A stretch of 64,000 bases of DNA from Bugulina stolonifera (taxonomy: Eukaryota; Bryozoa; Gymnolaemata; Cheilostomatida; Bugulidae), in NCBI GenBank assembly GCA_935421135.1, contig OW285195.1, positions 14,398,158-14,462,157 of the forward strand, given 5' to 3'. Positions 48,765-62,115 of the stretch are shown here, in pieces. The first letter of the stretch is position 1, and every line of letters starts with the position of its first letter. The notes below the pieces were generated by a model, which was not told the DNA's origin, did not search any database, and worked only from the letters and a program-made list of their open reading frames with translations. Made by a program: the position numbers and the translations under genes.

Positions 48765-49081
48765 AGTCTTTAACTCGAGTCTGGCATCTTTGGGTATAGT
48801 ACTAGCAGTCTGATAGGAAACTGTAGTAGATTGACCAGTAGAAAGAACTCAATGAACTATAACTTAGCAAAGTTACTTGCCGGCTTAAATATCCTGCATT
48901 TGTAATTCTCATAGTTGAGTGGGTAAGATTAAAATATTGCAACACTTTTGTTATATATATTTAGTATAGGGTTCAACCTGCTATCTCTATCTTAGTATCT
49001 TTTATAATTCTATTCTTATTGCCACATTGCTTAATGTAATATTAAAACACATGATTGTGTACCGACAGATGCTGCCTATAC

Positions 49082-49116
49082 GGAGTTGTTTACCTCCACA
49101 AAAGGGACACAACTTC
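49082..49116. repeat. Micro-hairpin (GGAGTTGT family)
   Basis: GGAGTTGTTTACC and GGGACACAACTTC, inverted, about 9 bases apart. Confidence 0.55.
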
Positions 49117-50208
49117 AAAGAAAATAATAATAATAATTCGCAGGAATATCGCTTATAGCCTTTGATCGATAAACTCTATGGAACGCGTTTATCACGCCCC
49201 GTTTGAGCTTTTTGATAGCTTTCAACTCTACAATTTCCGGTGAAGCTGGAAATCAAAACTGATTTGAAATTTATAAATTACAAGTTTCCATTATGATTAT
49301 TCCAGTTTCTTCCCATGTCTCGCAGCGTAGATACGCCGTGCTATTGTATCATCAATACTACTTTAGCTGGCTGAGCCCATAAACTAATATCTTTATTTTA
49401 TGGGCCCAGGTAGCTTTGTCTTGAATTATACATCAAGTCCCTACTCTAGACCCTTTTCATGTATCATGTAGGGGTCTAGGAACTTGTTATAGTTCAAGAC
49501 AAGGCCTTTGAGGAAGGGAAGAACTATCAGATTCACAGGTCTTTCTGTTAGTCCGCTATTATCTTGCATGGTCTGTTATTTAATGTAATAAATGATGATG
49601 CTCTTTATTACAATATTATATTATATTATCGATAATTATTATGAATTAAATTATATTATTCATATTATCAAATCATAAGATAATGATAATTATACTTAAT
49701 ACTATAATAAGGCCTACTATCATCACCGTTATCATTGTTATTTTATAATCACCATGACTATGTTATTATTTCATCATATCTATGGATAATCATGTAATTG
49801 TAAATTGTAATTGTAAATAAAAATAATATAAATATTAATATAATAATAATAATATAATATAAATAATTATTATATCAAATATGTTTAGCCTATTATTGTA
49901 ATAGGCTACATAAATTTTATATTATAATACGTTAATGATGTTATAAATAATCCTGTTCCAACAGCAAACTTTTTATTGATTTGAAATTGATTAGCGCCCA
50001 TTATTGCTACTGGTCATAAATACATTGTAAAATATTTCATTTATATAGGCTATTTCTCTCCTTGCAGGTAGGACAATGATCTTTACAGATATTGATCTGG
50101 ACCTACTTGGATGAAGTTAGCTGATTTAATGTGGCTACACCGACTAAAACAACTCAATATGTAACTATAGATTGCTATTCAAATAGAATTATATATCAAT
50201 GGTGCTCG

Positions 50209-53200
50209 ATGCCTCTCTGTTCGCGGAGAAATATAGTGGGGTTTATCTCCCTTGCAATGATAACATTCATCACAATAGAATTATCAATGGTCACTGATTT
50301 ACCACGCAAACCGAAATATGATGCCAAACACCTGAAACTGCTCCAAGACTATAAAGCCAGACGAACAAAGAAAAGCAAAAGTATATTAATACTTGATCCA
50401 AATACGACTAAACCTAATATAGAACAATTTAATAGAGCCAATGATCACACTGACAGCTTACCTCTGGTCAATACACAGAATCTCATTACCGATGCCAAAA
50501 ACTTATCTACTGCTGGCCTATCATCTACAGTCATATCTCAAATATTTATTGGTGTAAAGTCTTCCGGAAAGTTCCATAAAGTCAGACTTCCTTTGCTGCT
50601 GGACACCTGGATCCCCTTTGCTCGGCAGTCTGTATGTACTCTATTATATCTAACTAAAGTTTCTCTTAGTTGTAATGTGCAATATTAACTTTAACCACCA
50701 TATGAGCAAGCAGTAGTTTATGGGGTTCACATTATTTCCTATCATCTGGAGCCAGTAACTGAGCCTGATTCCTATTGGTCACTCTTTTAGGGTCTCACAA
50801 ATCGTTAAGTTCTTTACACAATCCTGTCCTACACGTTTCGATATCTCACTCTGTAGGTATTTCTCATCACAGATGTAGATGACCCGGATACTAAAGACAG
50901 GTTTGGTAAGTAAACTCTGGCAGTCAGATGATGTCAAGTTACTTATACAGCTGTAGACTACAGTACATGCTTGTAATACTAAAGTGATACTTTAGTTAGG
51001 CAGATACTCCACTGATTTATCTATCCATTGTATAATATAAATTTACACCGATCACCGATTTACTGACTGACTGATGGGCTGACTGACTGACTGACTGACT
51101 GACTGACTGACTGACTGACTGACTGACTGACTGACTGACTGACTGACTGACTGACTGACTGACTGACTGACTGACTGACTGACTGGCTGGCTGACTGACT
51201 GACTGACTGACTGTATCAGATTGCTTCAGCTACTATATCTAGCTCAGTTGAATATTATTGTGTAACATTGGTGTATATTTTGTAGCCCCGGGGCACTACC
51301 ATATATCCTTATGCTCAAATTCCCACCACAGGTAAGCTTTTTCTATCTAACTCTGTATTACCTGCTGTCTATCCTTCAGTGGTCAATGTTTTCTTAAATA
51401 ATTCTATACTCTTTTTGATATTATATCTCAATTTCATGAGTTATTAGCATGGCTGATGGAATTTCTCCAGATATTTAGCGATAATCAATACAGTTATACC
51501 CAACTGGTGGTAAGTCATGGGTGAAAACACCTTTCTTTAGAGTTACTTTCTCTTGTATGCACATGAGCTAGTAACTCCAAGATATAAACTGTTCACACCA
51601 GAGCACCTTTCTTTAAAGTTACTTTCTCTTGTATGCACATGAGCTAGTAACTCCAAGATATAAACTGTTCACACCAGAGCTCTCCTCTGACAACTAATTG
51701 TACACCCTTTCTGTACATTATATTAAACTAAAGTATCATTTAGCATCATTAATATTGATTATATACATGTGTAGGTTTAATTGTTACCCTTGGTATGTAT
51801 GTGATGATGCTGTATATTTATTGTTAGTTTTTTTATTTTCTTGTCCTATTGCATTGTGTTTTGGTTGTTTCTCTTTGGTTAACTTTCTGTTCATAGCATA
51901 CATAATTCACATTAGTAGACTGCATTGCACTACATCACTTTATTCTTTGATGTATTTGTTAGAATATATAACACATACTTACAGCTAGTGAATAGGTTGT
52001 CATGTGAAGCTGTTGTGGGTGGGGAATTACTCCCCCCCCCTTCTATTCTCTCCGTCCTCTGTAGACATAATTATTGCATTGTATTTATGACTTTGCCAGT
52101 TTTCAGTGTTGTGAATTGATTCAAACAATTATGGCAATATCCAACTCTATCCATTCACAGCTTGCTATCATGAGTTATGGTATTTGGAGTTGTTAGCCCC
52201 ATGTATTGGTTTATGCATTTTTCTAACATAATGTAAGAATTATGGCCGTTAACCAGCCCTATAAACTACAGTATGCAGCACATAATTTGCAATGTAAGTA
52301 GTATGCTATTACATTGCACTTAAAAATGGTATTGTTTTTTTATATATTTGCAGACAGGGGTTGGTGTGTAAAGTTTCAGTAGCCTATGATCTTTACATTC
52401 AGTCACAGAGAAGGTAAGGGATCTTACTCTATCTACACTTTGCTTGTCAGCTTATGTAACAAGTTCCCAGTCTTGAGTAGCTGTAACAATGGTGGAGTTG
52501 GAGTTCTCTTACCTTCAGCTTTATATAAGTCACTTTTGGTGTGTCAGATAATAATGGACAAAAAAGTGGAAGAAAACAACAGTCAATCAATGATAATACC
52601 CTGTCCCACCGGTTGCTCTGCATCCACCATCTACAGTATCTACTGAGTTTTTGGATCGCAGTTAAACGGTTGTATATCACCCTGTGATAAGATTTCGGTA
52701 GTTTATATGGGGCTTTATAACAACGAGTCGGTGGTTGGCCCGTGAAACACCAGTATATTATAGTAATAGCGGATATGTACGCAAGGTACCACAACTCCAT
52801 GTTTAATCAAAACCGCGTTTAGAGGTGGGGGCAGACGGCTTTTGGTACGAGTGGCTGATCTTTCCTTCGACTATCTTAGATATGGGGACAATATCATTGT
52901 ATCATAGTGTATATCTCACTGTGTCATAGACGCAATGATATATTACATTGTATATCATTTTATCATAGTGTAGATATCATTGTGTCATGACGTATAAGTA
53001 TTGTTCTGTAGATGGTTTTGTATGGCCGATGACGATACATACATAAACATACCCAACCTCGTATATACACTAAGGCAGTACGATCACACCAAGGACTGGT
53101 ACATCGGTAAACCAAGCTTGAAATATCCAATTAGAGTGACTATTGAGAATTCGGCAAGTTTAATATCTTACTTACTGCTGGGCAAGGTTGTGGTCATGAA

Positions 53201-55195
53201 CGTTGGAGTCCATTTCCATATTGGGAATTGTTTAGTTAATACAATATGTACCTGAACTGATTGGTTCATTTGATCACATGATCACACTGTGATATATGCA
53301 GTGCAGTTGTCGTTAATCCCTCTTGTGTTATCATTTTATTATAACTAAAGACAGGCCCCAACCCTCTGCATGTCATCACTGGTTTGTAGTGAATATAGCC
53401 TAAGATCATATTAACCAGAAATGGCATGATTCTTGGAACTTGACTTATCTCTTACTATATACAAATGGTAGTAGAGCTTCTTCTACAGTAGCTACATGTA
53501 TAATGGCGGATACTGTGTATTTGTAGAAACAATCATTCTGGTTTCTTACTGGTGGAGCCGGTTATTGTATCAGCCAATCACTAGCTTTGAAGATGATTCC
53601 ATATGCTATGTAAGTCTGATACTGTATCTGTACATGGTAGTGTGTAGACTGGTACCTAGCTACAGTGTTATATCTGTACATGGTGTGTACACTAGCACCT
53701 AGCTATAATACACCCATAGTTGTATTACAAAAGGAAAATATTAGACTTGGGCAACTTGAAACCCAATTTGTAAGAGAAACAATAGTCTGAGATATTACTG
53801 TTTGAGACCAGATGGAAGAGTGGTATGTGGATAACATATAAGTTGTGCTTGTATCATCTACCTATGTAATTATACATGAATGTTCTTCACTCTTGTTTTT
53901 ATAATATGATAATGTAATACGTAGGGAGCCGTTATCCGGAGTTGTCCACTCTTGTGTGTTGTTATTGTAGAGGTGGGAAACTGAGAGAATTAGCCAATAA
54001 TATCAAAGTACCTGATGATGTGGCAGTCGGATATATCATCAGTGAGTCTACCAGTTACCTGGTAGTTGTTCCCTAGTGAAAACATGTTTGTGATTATGGA
54101 GTCGTTTTCCCTTTCTTCTTATAGTTGTTGAGAAGACAACTCCAGTTTTAATTCTAGTTGATTGGGCTCGTTAATCAACTGTAAAACGGGTTACTCCTGA
54201 ATCTATCACTATAACTGTGTGTAGAAGCAACGTGTTTGTATGTATAATACACCCGTATACATGTATATATTAGATATCTACACATCTAATAAGCGCACTA
54301 TTCCACCTGCTTGTAGACCGGAAGTTGGGAGTTGATATAACCAGGGTTTCTAAATTTCACTCCCACTTAGAGGGGTTGTGGAGGATCTCCCCTCACGAGC
54401 TCAAAGATCAGGTGAGGATACACTCTATAATTATATAGTATATATGTTTTAGTTTCAGTGTTGACCAATGATGTGAGCTGTGAGGGTTCAGACACAACAG
54501 ACAGTTGATTTTCTATGCTACTGCTCTAGATATGGATTTGAAACAAGTCTCTTTGACTGCTCAAAACTAAATTCCTTGTTAAAAAATACTGTACATTATA
54601 ATTATGTATAACTACATGAATTGTACATGTATAATTATGATAATTATTGGAGTTGTGTCCCCATGTTATGTTATTGAGAGGGCAACTCCTACCAATTGCT
54701 TATATGCGTCTGTATACAGTGTATGTAATATCGATGCTATTAGATGCACATGTTTTGTAATGCAGGTGACACTTAGCTATGGAGAGTTTAGTTCTGGATC
54801 CAGCCATGTGATCAGCAATGTTGTCAATACGGGTGGGGTTATACCCACCTACCCACCTCCTTCGGACCCTACCAGGTAACTCAGTCTACAGATAGTTTTA
54901 GTAAACTTAGAACTCTGTTAGACTATCATAATTTAGTTTTACTTTATCTGTAACATAGATGCGTCATGTCTTCCTTAACTCATAGCAAATTGAAGAAACT
55001 ATTTGAATGTTGAATAGAGTTTTACAGCATGTTATAGTCAAGTCTGAGCGAGATCAAGGGCATATGCTTTAGCCCCCTTTCTATAATATATTATGTTGAT
55101 ACATAGTCTATCTTTACTGTAGGCTTCGGTCTGTCCACTGTTACTTCTATCCAAATGCTCGCGAGTGTGCTGGATTCGGAGTGGCCTCTCTATGA
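50209..55195 (+). CDS. fng: Fringe-like beta-1,3-N-acetylglucosaminyltransferase
   Basis: Golgi type II enzyme that in animals extends O-fucose on Notch EGF repeats. Exons 50209-50631, 50857-50905, 51286-51331, 52354-52413, 53012-53186, 53527-53609, 53971-54041, 54317-54411, 54766-54875, 55123-55195; 394 residues as drawn. A short cytosolic tail and membrane anchor (about residues 7-28) precede a stem. The catalytic domain has QIFIGVKSSGKFHKVRLPLL, the metal-binding DDD in WFCMADDDTYIN, YIGKPSLKYPI, FWFLTGGAGYCIS, VPDDVAVGYI, FHSHLEGLW, DQVTLSYG and a closing CYFYPNAREC. All match Fringe (GT31) better than generic beta-3-galactosyltransferases. Exon 5 may instead end at 53135 (AGA|GTGACT), giving 377 residues. 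The Met used is the first in frame; the exon begins near 50067 (TTGCAG|GTAGG) with 5' UTR, so an untranslated first exon lies upstream. Acting on Notch is inferred. Confidence 0.9.
51061..51211. repeat. (GACT)n microsatellite
   Basis: About 150 bp of tetranucleotide GACT with a few interruptions (GGCT), in Fringe intron 2. Confidence 0.97.
51528..51679. repeat. 76-bp direct duplication (Fringe intron 3)
   Basis: Two nearly identical copies, 51528-51603 and 51604-51679, starting CACCTTTCTTTA. Confidence 0.9.
53610..53705 (+). repeat. ~48-bp duplication right after the Fringe exon 6 donor
   Basis: ATCTGTACATGGTAGTGTGT...ACCTAGCTA occurs twice, the first copy starting some 15 bases after the donor GCTAT|GTAAGTC. 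A weaker case of junction-side duplication. Confidence 0.6.
54098..54143. repeat. Micro-hairpin (GGAGTTGT family)
   Basis: GGAGTCGTTTTCC and GAGAAGACAACTCC, inverted, 19 bases apart. Confidence 0.6.
54649..54689. repeat. Micro-hairpin (GGAGTTGT family)
   Basis: GGAGTTGTGTCC and GAGGGCAACTCC, inverted, in Fringe intron 8. Confidence 0.65.
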
Positions 55196-58158
55196 AGAAG
55201 TATATTTCCGGTCGAAATATTTTATATTTTTATATTTACTACAGGCGCCAACAGGTTTATTAAAGTCATCAGCTACATAAAATATTTATATAAGTAATTC
55301 ATAGTACTAGTGAGCCGTATTCTTACTGTTATACTTATTACTCTTCTTGAGTACTTTTATTTTTAGTTACACTGATACTTTTATACTTGTATGTTTGTAA
55401 TATTCTATTACATACTATCAGCAGTAGTATTATTTGCTCATTTTATGTAGGATATCATTGTATCTATGACTATTATAGCTTTGACCAGGAATACATGACT
55501 TGCTATGGGATGCATAGTGTTATGCGTTATACTTCTGCAATTCACAGCGCTGTCTGTCATCAGGGTGCAAGATTGTTTATTTTTGTGTATTTTAAGAATT
55601 TTGACACACGTAGTTGACAGCAATAATAAAACTTTTGTTGGGTTTCTATCAAATTTCGTTTCCTTTGCCTGGCTCTGATATTAGCACTTTGAAAGTCATT
55701 ATATAATGAATGAATTATTAGCTGAGGTTGAGCCATGTACATCATATAATTATGTACATGTTGATTGTTCCAGTATTATCAGCATAGAAAGAATATATTT
55801 GTAGTTCAACAAGAGTATCACAGGAGGGAGTAGTAGAAGAGTAGTCAAAATTAATGACTGAAAAGTAATACAAATTGCGCTCCTTATTCATGATTTGATA
55901 TTACAAATAGACCTACATGACTTGTATAAGACATATATATTATAGTTAGCTCCAACTAGCAACGGGGACCAATAAGAACATAGATTACAAAATACAAGTC
56001 GTCAATACCGGCTAAAGATCTTAGTTATAAAATGTAATAATGTCTTACTAGGAATATTAAAAGTCGGCAACTATTGACGAGATGAAAACAGTACAACTAT
56101 TATTTTGTTGGAACAAGAACACCTGTATAGTTAGTAATGTCGTTGGACACATAAAAAATAGTATTTGTAGGATGGTATTAGCTATGATAGAAAGCACTGG
56201 AAGGATATGCTCGGTACGACATTAGTGATAACAGTAAACTACTTCATTATTATTATTAAAACTTGCTATTGACAAGTCCTTCGAAGCAAGTCGCACTGCA
56301 GTATTTGTTCTCTTCGCTCACAATTTTGGCGTTTCCGCATAAAGTCCTTCGGGTGTGATCTGCGACACGAGTCCTGCAGTACTTGCTTGATTAGCTAGCA
56401 TTTATTTATGACTTGTGGTCATGCATGTGCATGACCTCTGATGGGGCAGGCATGTTAGAGAGATTCCGTGAGGAGCTGTATTCTCTTGAATTGAAGAAAC
56501 AACTCCAGGTCCAGGAGAGATTCCCGATGTTGGCAGAGCCTGAGTTTCAACGCCCATCGGGTGAGTGGGGAAGGTCAGAAACCCACCTCTCACTGGGTTG
56601 GGTGGAAGGCATAAGACATTGGCTCCTCCCTGGAGGCATTACCACGTAGATAAATCACAGGTTCAAGAGGGTCCCCAATGTAGGCATCGCCTGAATTCCT
56701 CGGATCTACCTGGCGAGAGGTGTGGGTCAGGTATCTACCCCACCCTAGATCGGGCTTGAGAGCCTAAAGCTAGGATCCCGCCTTGACATCTAGGCTGGTC
56801 GAGCTGGTCCCAAGATCCTAGCACCAGACCAACCTGAGTCCAGTTCCTGATTGGCCTCATTGCAACACAATCATATAGATCATCCCAATCTTTGAACCCC
56901 AAATCCGTACTTTGTCCATTATATATTGACATTACATTGACCTTTATCTTGCATGTAATTTACACAGTGATAGTGTGATAGTGTTGTCAATGCTAGAGAT
57001 ATACGTACAACAAGCACATGAATGGATATGAATAAGTATGAATGCATATAATGTCAGTGTTAAAGTGGTTGTGACACGTGATTTGACGCGCAAAATTACG
57101 CAACTCAGAGTTGTCTCACGCTGTATATTAGCAACGAGCAAAGTTGTGTGGTTGGCCCAGGGAGGCCATTGCCACGGAGGCTGTTTCACCACATTATACA
57201 CATTTTATTTTAGATTATAGAGTATGGAGTGTATATTTATGATCATGGTACTTGGTAGTAGAGTTATAGTATAGAGTTTTGGTATATTGCATTGAACAGG
57301 CATTGTGGGTAGTTGATATGGAGAAAAAGACACAGACAGGCAGTAGAATTCACTACACCAAACACGGATTGACATGAATTAGTGGCTTTAGTTGGAACCC
57401 AGGCTATGCCTAGCACTTGTATAGCTTATACAAACACCACATCTGTATCTGCTTACCTATACACACCACTTATACAAACTTATACTATGTATGCTCAAAA
57501 GTAGACAGCTTGCTGGTGATGAGACAAAGCTTTATTTTGCCAGTATTAGCTTTTTACATGAATAAGCGCCTGCTGTCTCTTTAGCTAAGACTATATGGCT
57601 GACCAATAGTGTGCCTGGTAAGACACTACAACATCTACTTTTGATTAAGCCTACTCCAAGTAACATGTTGCATATACATGACCACACACAGGTAAGAACT
57701 GGGTGCTACATGTACGTATAGAATATCCCTCAAATTCATAATCAGTAAAACTTGATAATGATACAGCGTATAATAATATTAGAATATATTGTATGTAGAT
57801 GACTGTACATGTATGTACACTTACATGTATGTGTGTACATGTATGCACACTTTATGTGTATATGGATGCATAAGAAGATATAAATTATGTTATTTTATTG
57901 GAGAAGGAAGTTTCCAATTTATTGTCCACAATTTATTAATATCAGGAGAGGACAACTTTTAGTAGTACTCAATAACTCATACCTAAAGATGTTGAGTTAA
58001 ATTATCCTATCATCACAGTTTTGTTACTGAAATTGATTCAGCCCTCTTTTCGTCTGTAAAGTTGTTATTTAGCAAGTATCTATCTACAATGCCTTACTTC
58101 ATTTAGAATGTGTTGAATTATACTAATGTTCAATCAAATCAGTTATAAAAAAATAATC
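55196..58158. other. Convergent Fringe/glycosyltransferase intergenic region
   Basis: Tail-to-tail spacer. AATAAA at 55625-55630 may end Fringe transcripts; minus-strand AATAAA at 57918-57923 may serve the other gene. A block at about 56400-56900 is clearly more GC-rich than its surroundings and may be an unidentified repeat. GGAGGCTGTTTCACCAC near 57177 recurs as GGCAGGCTGTTTCACCAC near 25775. No gene is recognised. Confidence 0.55.
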
Positions 58159-61100
58159 TTAGTTTCTTCCATAGGCTAAGCTATCCTCAACCTTTGCGAG
58201 GCTGGCAGACATCATCTGCCTCGTCCATCCTTTGTTTGGTAAAGTTAGAATAGAGTATTGATGATCGGGTGTCGTCTGAGGTCCATGTACTTTAGAGCAG
58301 TGGTTGTGGTACGTCTCCAACACTTTGCAAGGGTTCCTTACTATGTAATTCAGCAAATATCTGAATGTCCACAGCATACCTAAATGTAATTATAGTAATA
58401 GTACTAATCATCATTGTTTTAACATTTCTGACATAAAGCGCTGATAAATGCAAGCATAAGTGAATAGGAACGCTAGGAGTATGCTGTGAAACACACTAAT
58501 TGAATTTATCACATGATTTCACCAATATGTAAAAATAAATAATGATAAAATGACAAAACAAATGATAAAGATAAATAAAAATACCGGCCTAGGGCAGGCA
58601 CATAATTTTATATACAAAACAACAGTAGTTACAATTACCATGCTTTAACAAAAGGCAGTTGTACTAAGGAGTTATTGACTCTTGTATGTAAATAAAAAAA
58701 GAAAGACAACTCCACTAGTAAGACAGTCAAACATGCTGTAAATTTATATTCTATGCTTGAGATCTATAAAAGCAGCCTCTTTATATCTGACAGATTAGAA
58801 TGAAGGAAAAGGCATCAACTGGTTTCAAATATTTGCTGTGTTGCAGTAACAGTGTGATTTTCTAGCTTAGAAACACAGGCAGGGTCTTTATAGAAGTTTT
58901 GTGCTTTTGTCTGGTAAATAAGTTACCATTTTCTGTTATTAATAAGAATAACTATTGACTTACATGTAGTAAATGCTGAGTACATAAATATCAGAACTGA
59001 ATTTTTTTGCAATAAAAGGAGATATAATTCTTGCTACATGCATACTACGCAGCATAATATAAGGAGTTACTCTACCACGGAATGCATTATAATAATATAA
59101 GGAGTTACTCTACCACGGAATGCATTATAATAATATAAGGAGTTACCCTACCACAGAATGCATTATAATAATATAAGGAGTTACTCTACCACAGAATGCA
59201 TTATAATAATATAAGGAGTTGCCCTACCACAGAATGCATTATAATAATATAAGGAGTTACCCTACCACAGAATGCATTATAATAATATGAGGAGTTGCCC
59301 TACCACAGAATGCATTATAATAATATAAGGAGTTACCCTACCACAGAATGCATTATAATAATATAAGGAGTTACCCTACCACAGAATGCATTATAATAAT
59401 ATAAGGAGTTACCCTACCACAGAATGCATTATAATAATATAAGGAGTTACCCTACCACAGAACTCAATATTATAGTATTAAGAGTTGTCTTACCGTTCTC
59501 TGCTTGCCACATGTTGATTGGATAATCCAGTCTGTCTAATATTAAAGTTTCATTTAGTGGAGATCCTAACCTGAAGATATGAGTGTCATGGGAACCTGTA
59601 AAGCACATGCATATGTTACAGCAGGTACTCTAAGTGCTAGGAAACATGTACATGCCTTTACTTATACCTACTCTGGAAACTGCGAGATGTAGCTCTAGGG
59701 TCACAAGAGTTGAGGCTGAAATTTAACTAATAAATAAATTTAAGAGTAGGCATTAATAAAAAAGAAAAGAATGACAGACAGGGGAGGGTAACTTCGAATA
59801 ATATAATCAGTGGTTTGCATTCATATGAAGTGTTGAATGTGAAATAAAGGAGCTCTGCTATACCTTGGTATTGTTTGTCTAGACACATGTTATCTGTATT
59901 GCATGGCTTTCTACTCTTCTTGTTTGCACCGTGCCGAGTTAGAGAATACAGAACTTTCTCGTCTCTCATTCTCTCTGTATTAATCAACTCGAACCCCTTC
60001 CCTAACACTATTAAATACCATACTATTATATATTAACACATGACTAACACAAATAGTACATGTACACAAACTACTAGTCAAATATCTTTGAACTCATTAG
60101 CTTTGTTGATGGACTTAGAGAGGTTTTCCCTGCTTACTCATTGCACTTAACTTATCGAAATTCGTTGGTTCATATTGTATCACGTTGCCTTGCGTTGTGT
60201 TACGTTACATTCCACAGGGTATTAACATTGTGCCTGTATGTAATTAAAACTTACTTATATCGCTGTTAATAGCAATCACTGCTTTATCTATCAAGTTTCT
60301 AGACGAATAGATGAAAAAGTCGGCCATGTGCAATCTTCTTCTGTGCTTGACAGGAACAATTTTATACCTGTTGGTAAAGTTCCGAGAGTTCACGAGCTAC
60401 AAAATGATTCGGCTGAATGTTCCCAGAGCTAAATTCTGAACAGATGTGATAACAGTGCTCACTGTAGCATACAATAGTATCAAAGTTTAGGTAACCATCT
60501 TTCAGCAAACTAGTACCTCAAATAATTCAAAATTTATGTCTAAATAATATGACAAGGTAGGATACTAATGCAAGCTAGAAATATTCAAGCTCCACTTTAT
60601 GTAAAAAAAGTTCTTTGCATGAAAATTATAGTTGAATAAAAGAGCCAGTATATCTGTGCTGAAATAATCGATGCACCAGACTTGCATGTAATTTGCAATC
60701 AAATTATAAGTCAATCTATCTAAGTATTTTCTCACAGTTAGAAGAACAAACAGAGAGCATTTTGTAGTTCTAAAGGCTACTGAGCGGTGGGCTAAAGTTA
60801 AATTCAATACACCATTGATGGCAGTTGTGTGCAGGTGTCACATGTAATAGACATACTTGCAGTGCGCTATCATCCAAGTAGAACAGATGTACTTCCTTTA
60901 CAAACTCTCTGTTTATATTGAACTCTAGAGTCTCCATATATTCATCATCTCTTTCCTTGAGCTCTTCAATGGTATAGTTTTCATACTTGGGCCATCGTTT
61001 ACCTGAGCAAAAACCTCAACACGTTTTGTTTTCACTTGTATTCACTGAACAATCCTGGTGATACATACAAATATTTAGACATTTTGTTAGGGGCTTCGGT

Positions 61101-62115
61101 CATGTTTTATATATAATGATGCATTTTTTTAATTTCATTGCTAAAAAGTGCATTATTTTGATATTTTATGTTACTATACTATATCCTTTAGAAGTATTTA
61201 TAGTAAGATATACCATTGAAAATGCTCAGCATGGTGATCACATAGAACTCTGGGCCTCCTCTCCGTACAGCCGCCATATTGCTGGCCCTGTCATTAGAAG
61301 AGTTGGTTTCAGCATGTCTGGGCCTGGGACCTAGAGCTACAGTTGTCAATGTTCCTTTTAATCTTTCTGTCTGTTCTTGTAGCCTGTGCTCTGGTAATGG
61401 TGCAGGAACTTTCCTTGTGGATTCTGAATATTAATGTAACAGAAACTAGGTGTATTGTAAACACAGCTAAACTCATCTCAATCAACTTATGAATGTTTTA
61501 GTAAAGCAGGAGGTTTAGTGTGTCTGGATGCTCAGAGCTCTGAGCTGGTTATTTTAATAAAACGAACCATACACACTTTTAACGCTGAAACAGACTAGCG
61601 ACTCTCATACTTTCATACCGTTGTTTGCGACAGAGTGATACGAAAAAACACCTTCTTCGCCCAATACCAAGTATGCTTAATATTTCACAACCTCTTTGCT
61701 TCATATTTTTCACAATATTAGCATTCTTAGTGTTTTCATAACGAGTGATCTTTCGGAATTGACTGTATATACTAGCGTAGTGGCTTTACATACTCGATAT
61801 TGTGGGTCAGTTTGCTTGTAGCCAGCTTAGTGAACAATGTTTATTATTATCATACAACATAATATAAAGCATAAACTATTACAATATAAATAGAAACCGT
61901 ACAAATAACTTTAGTTAAGATGTTTACTTCTTAGACTGATTGAGAATAGAAATGTATTATGCAATCAACAGTGACAGTGGCTATTAATGCAATGAAATTG
62001 TGAATCTATGTAATACATGTATGTACTTACTAAAATTTGATGTGATGATAAATGCCGCCAGTAAAACAACGAGCAAGATAACCACTTTTCCAAGATTTAC
62101 TCGAGACTTGAACAT
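58159..62115 (-). CDS. Putative type II membrane glycosyltransferase-like protein
   Basis: Seven exons: 62031-62115, 61214-61423, 60857-61002, 60255-60396, 59864-60007, 59494-59595, 58159-58379; 349 residues, all phases consistent. A short basic N terminus (MFKSRVNLGK) leads a single hydrophobic anchor (about residues 10-26), then a Lys/Arg-rich stem and a conserved globular part. That part contains REFVKEVHLFYLDD, RRRLHMADFFIYSSRNLIDK, VIAINSDIMLGKGFELI, YSLTRHG, GSHDTHIFRLGSP and NPCKVLETYHNHCSK. The NSDI, LTR and SHDTHIF motifs in this order resemble a poorly studied group of eukaryotic glycosyltransferase-like proteins (NADI / LTR / SQDTWIF type). I recall that group only in outline, so donor, acceptor and reaction are unknown. 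Golgi location is inferred from topology. Intron 6 opens with a junction-seeded array. Confidence 0.72.
58668..58713. repeat. Micro-hairpin (GGAGTTAT/GACAACTCC)
   Basis: GGAGTTATTGACTCTT and AAGAAAGACAACTCC, inverted, 14 bases apart, in intron 6 of the glycosyltransferase-like gene. Confidence 0.55.
59055..59493 (-). repeat. 38-bp tandem array, ~11 copies, seeded at an exon 6 donor
   Basis: Unit on the coding strand starts GGTAGGGTAACTCCTTATAT and ends TTCTGT. The first 38 bases at the real donor, GGTAAGACAACTCTTAATAC and onward, align to the unit without gaps at 28 of 38 positions. The donor itself is thus the oldest, most diverged copy. Inner copies have lost the GTAAG core (GTAGGG). Confidence 0.88.

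Larger units (their letters stand above)
47046..50066. other. RPAP2-Fringe intergenic region
   Basis: Holds a 16-bp minisatellite (47636-47783), two palindromes (47992-48051, 48735-48764), dispersed repeat copy B (48630-48735) and a very AT-rich tract (49600-49930). ATTAAA at 47243-47248 may be the RPAP2 poly(A) signal. No gene is recognised. Confidence 0.6.

Noticed and set aside
50131..50208. Earlier start for Fringe at GTG 50131
   Set aside because: No ATG in that frame before 50209, and an in-frame stop lies at 50122; the ATG at 50129 is in another frame.
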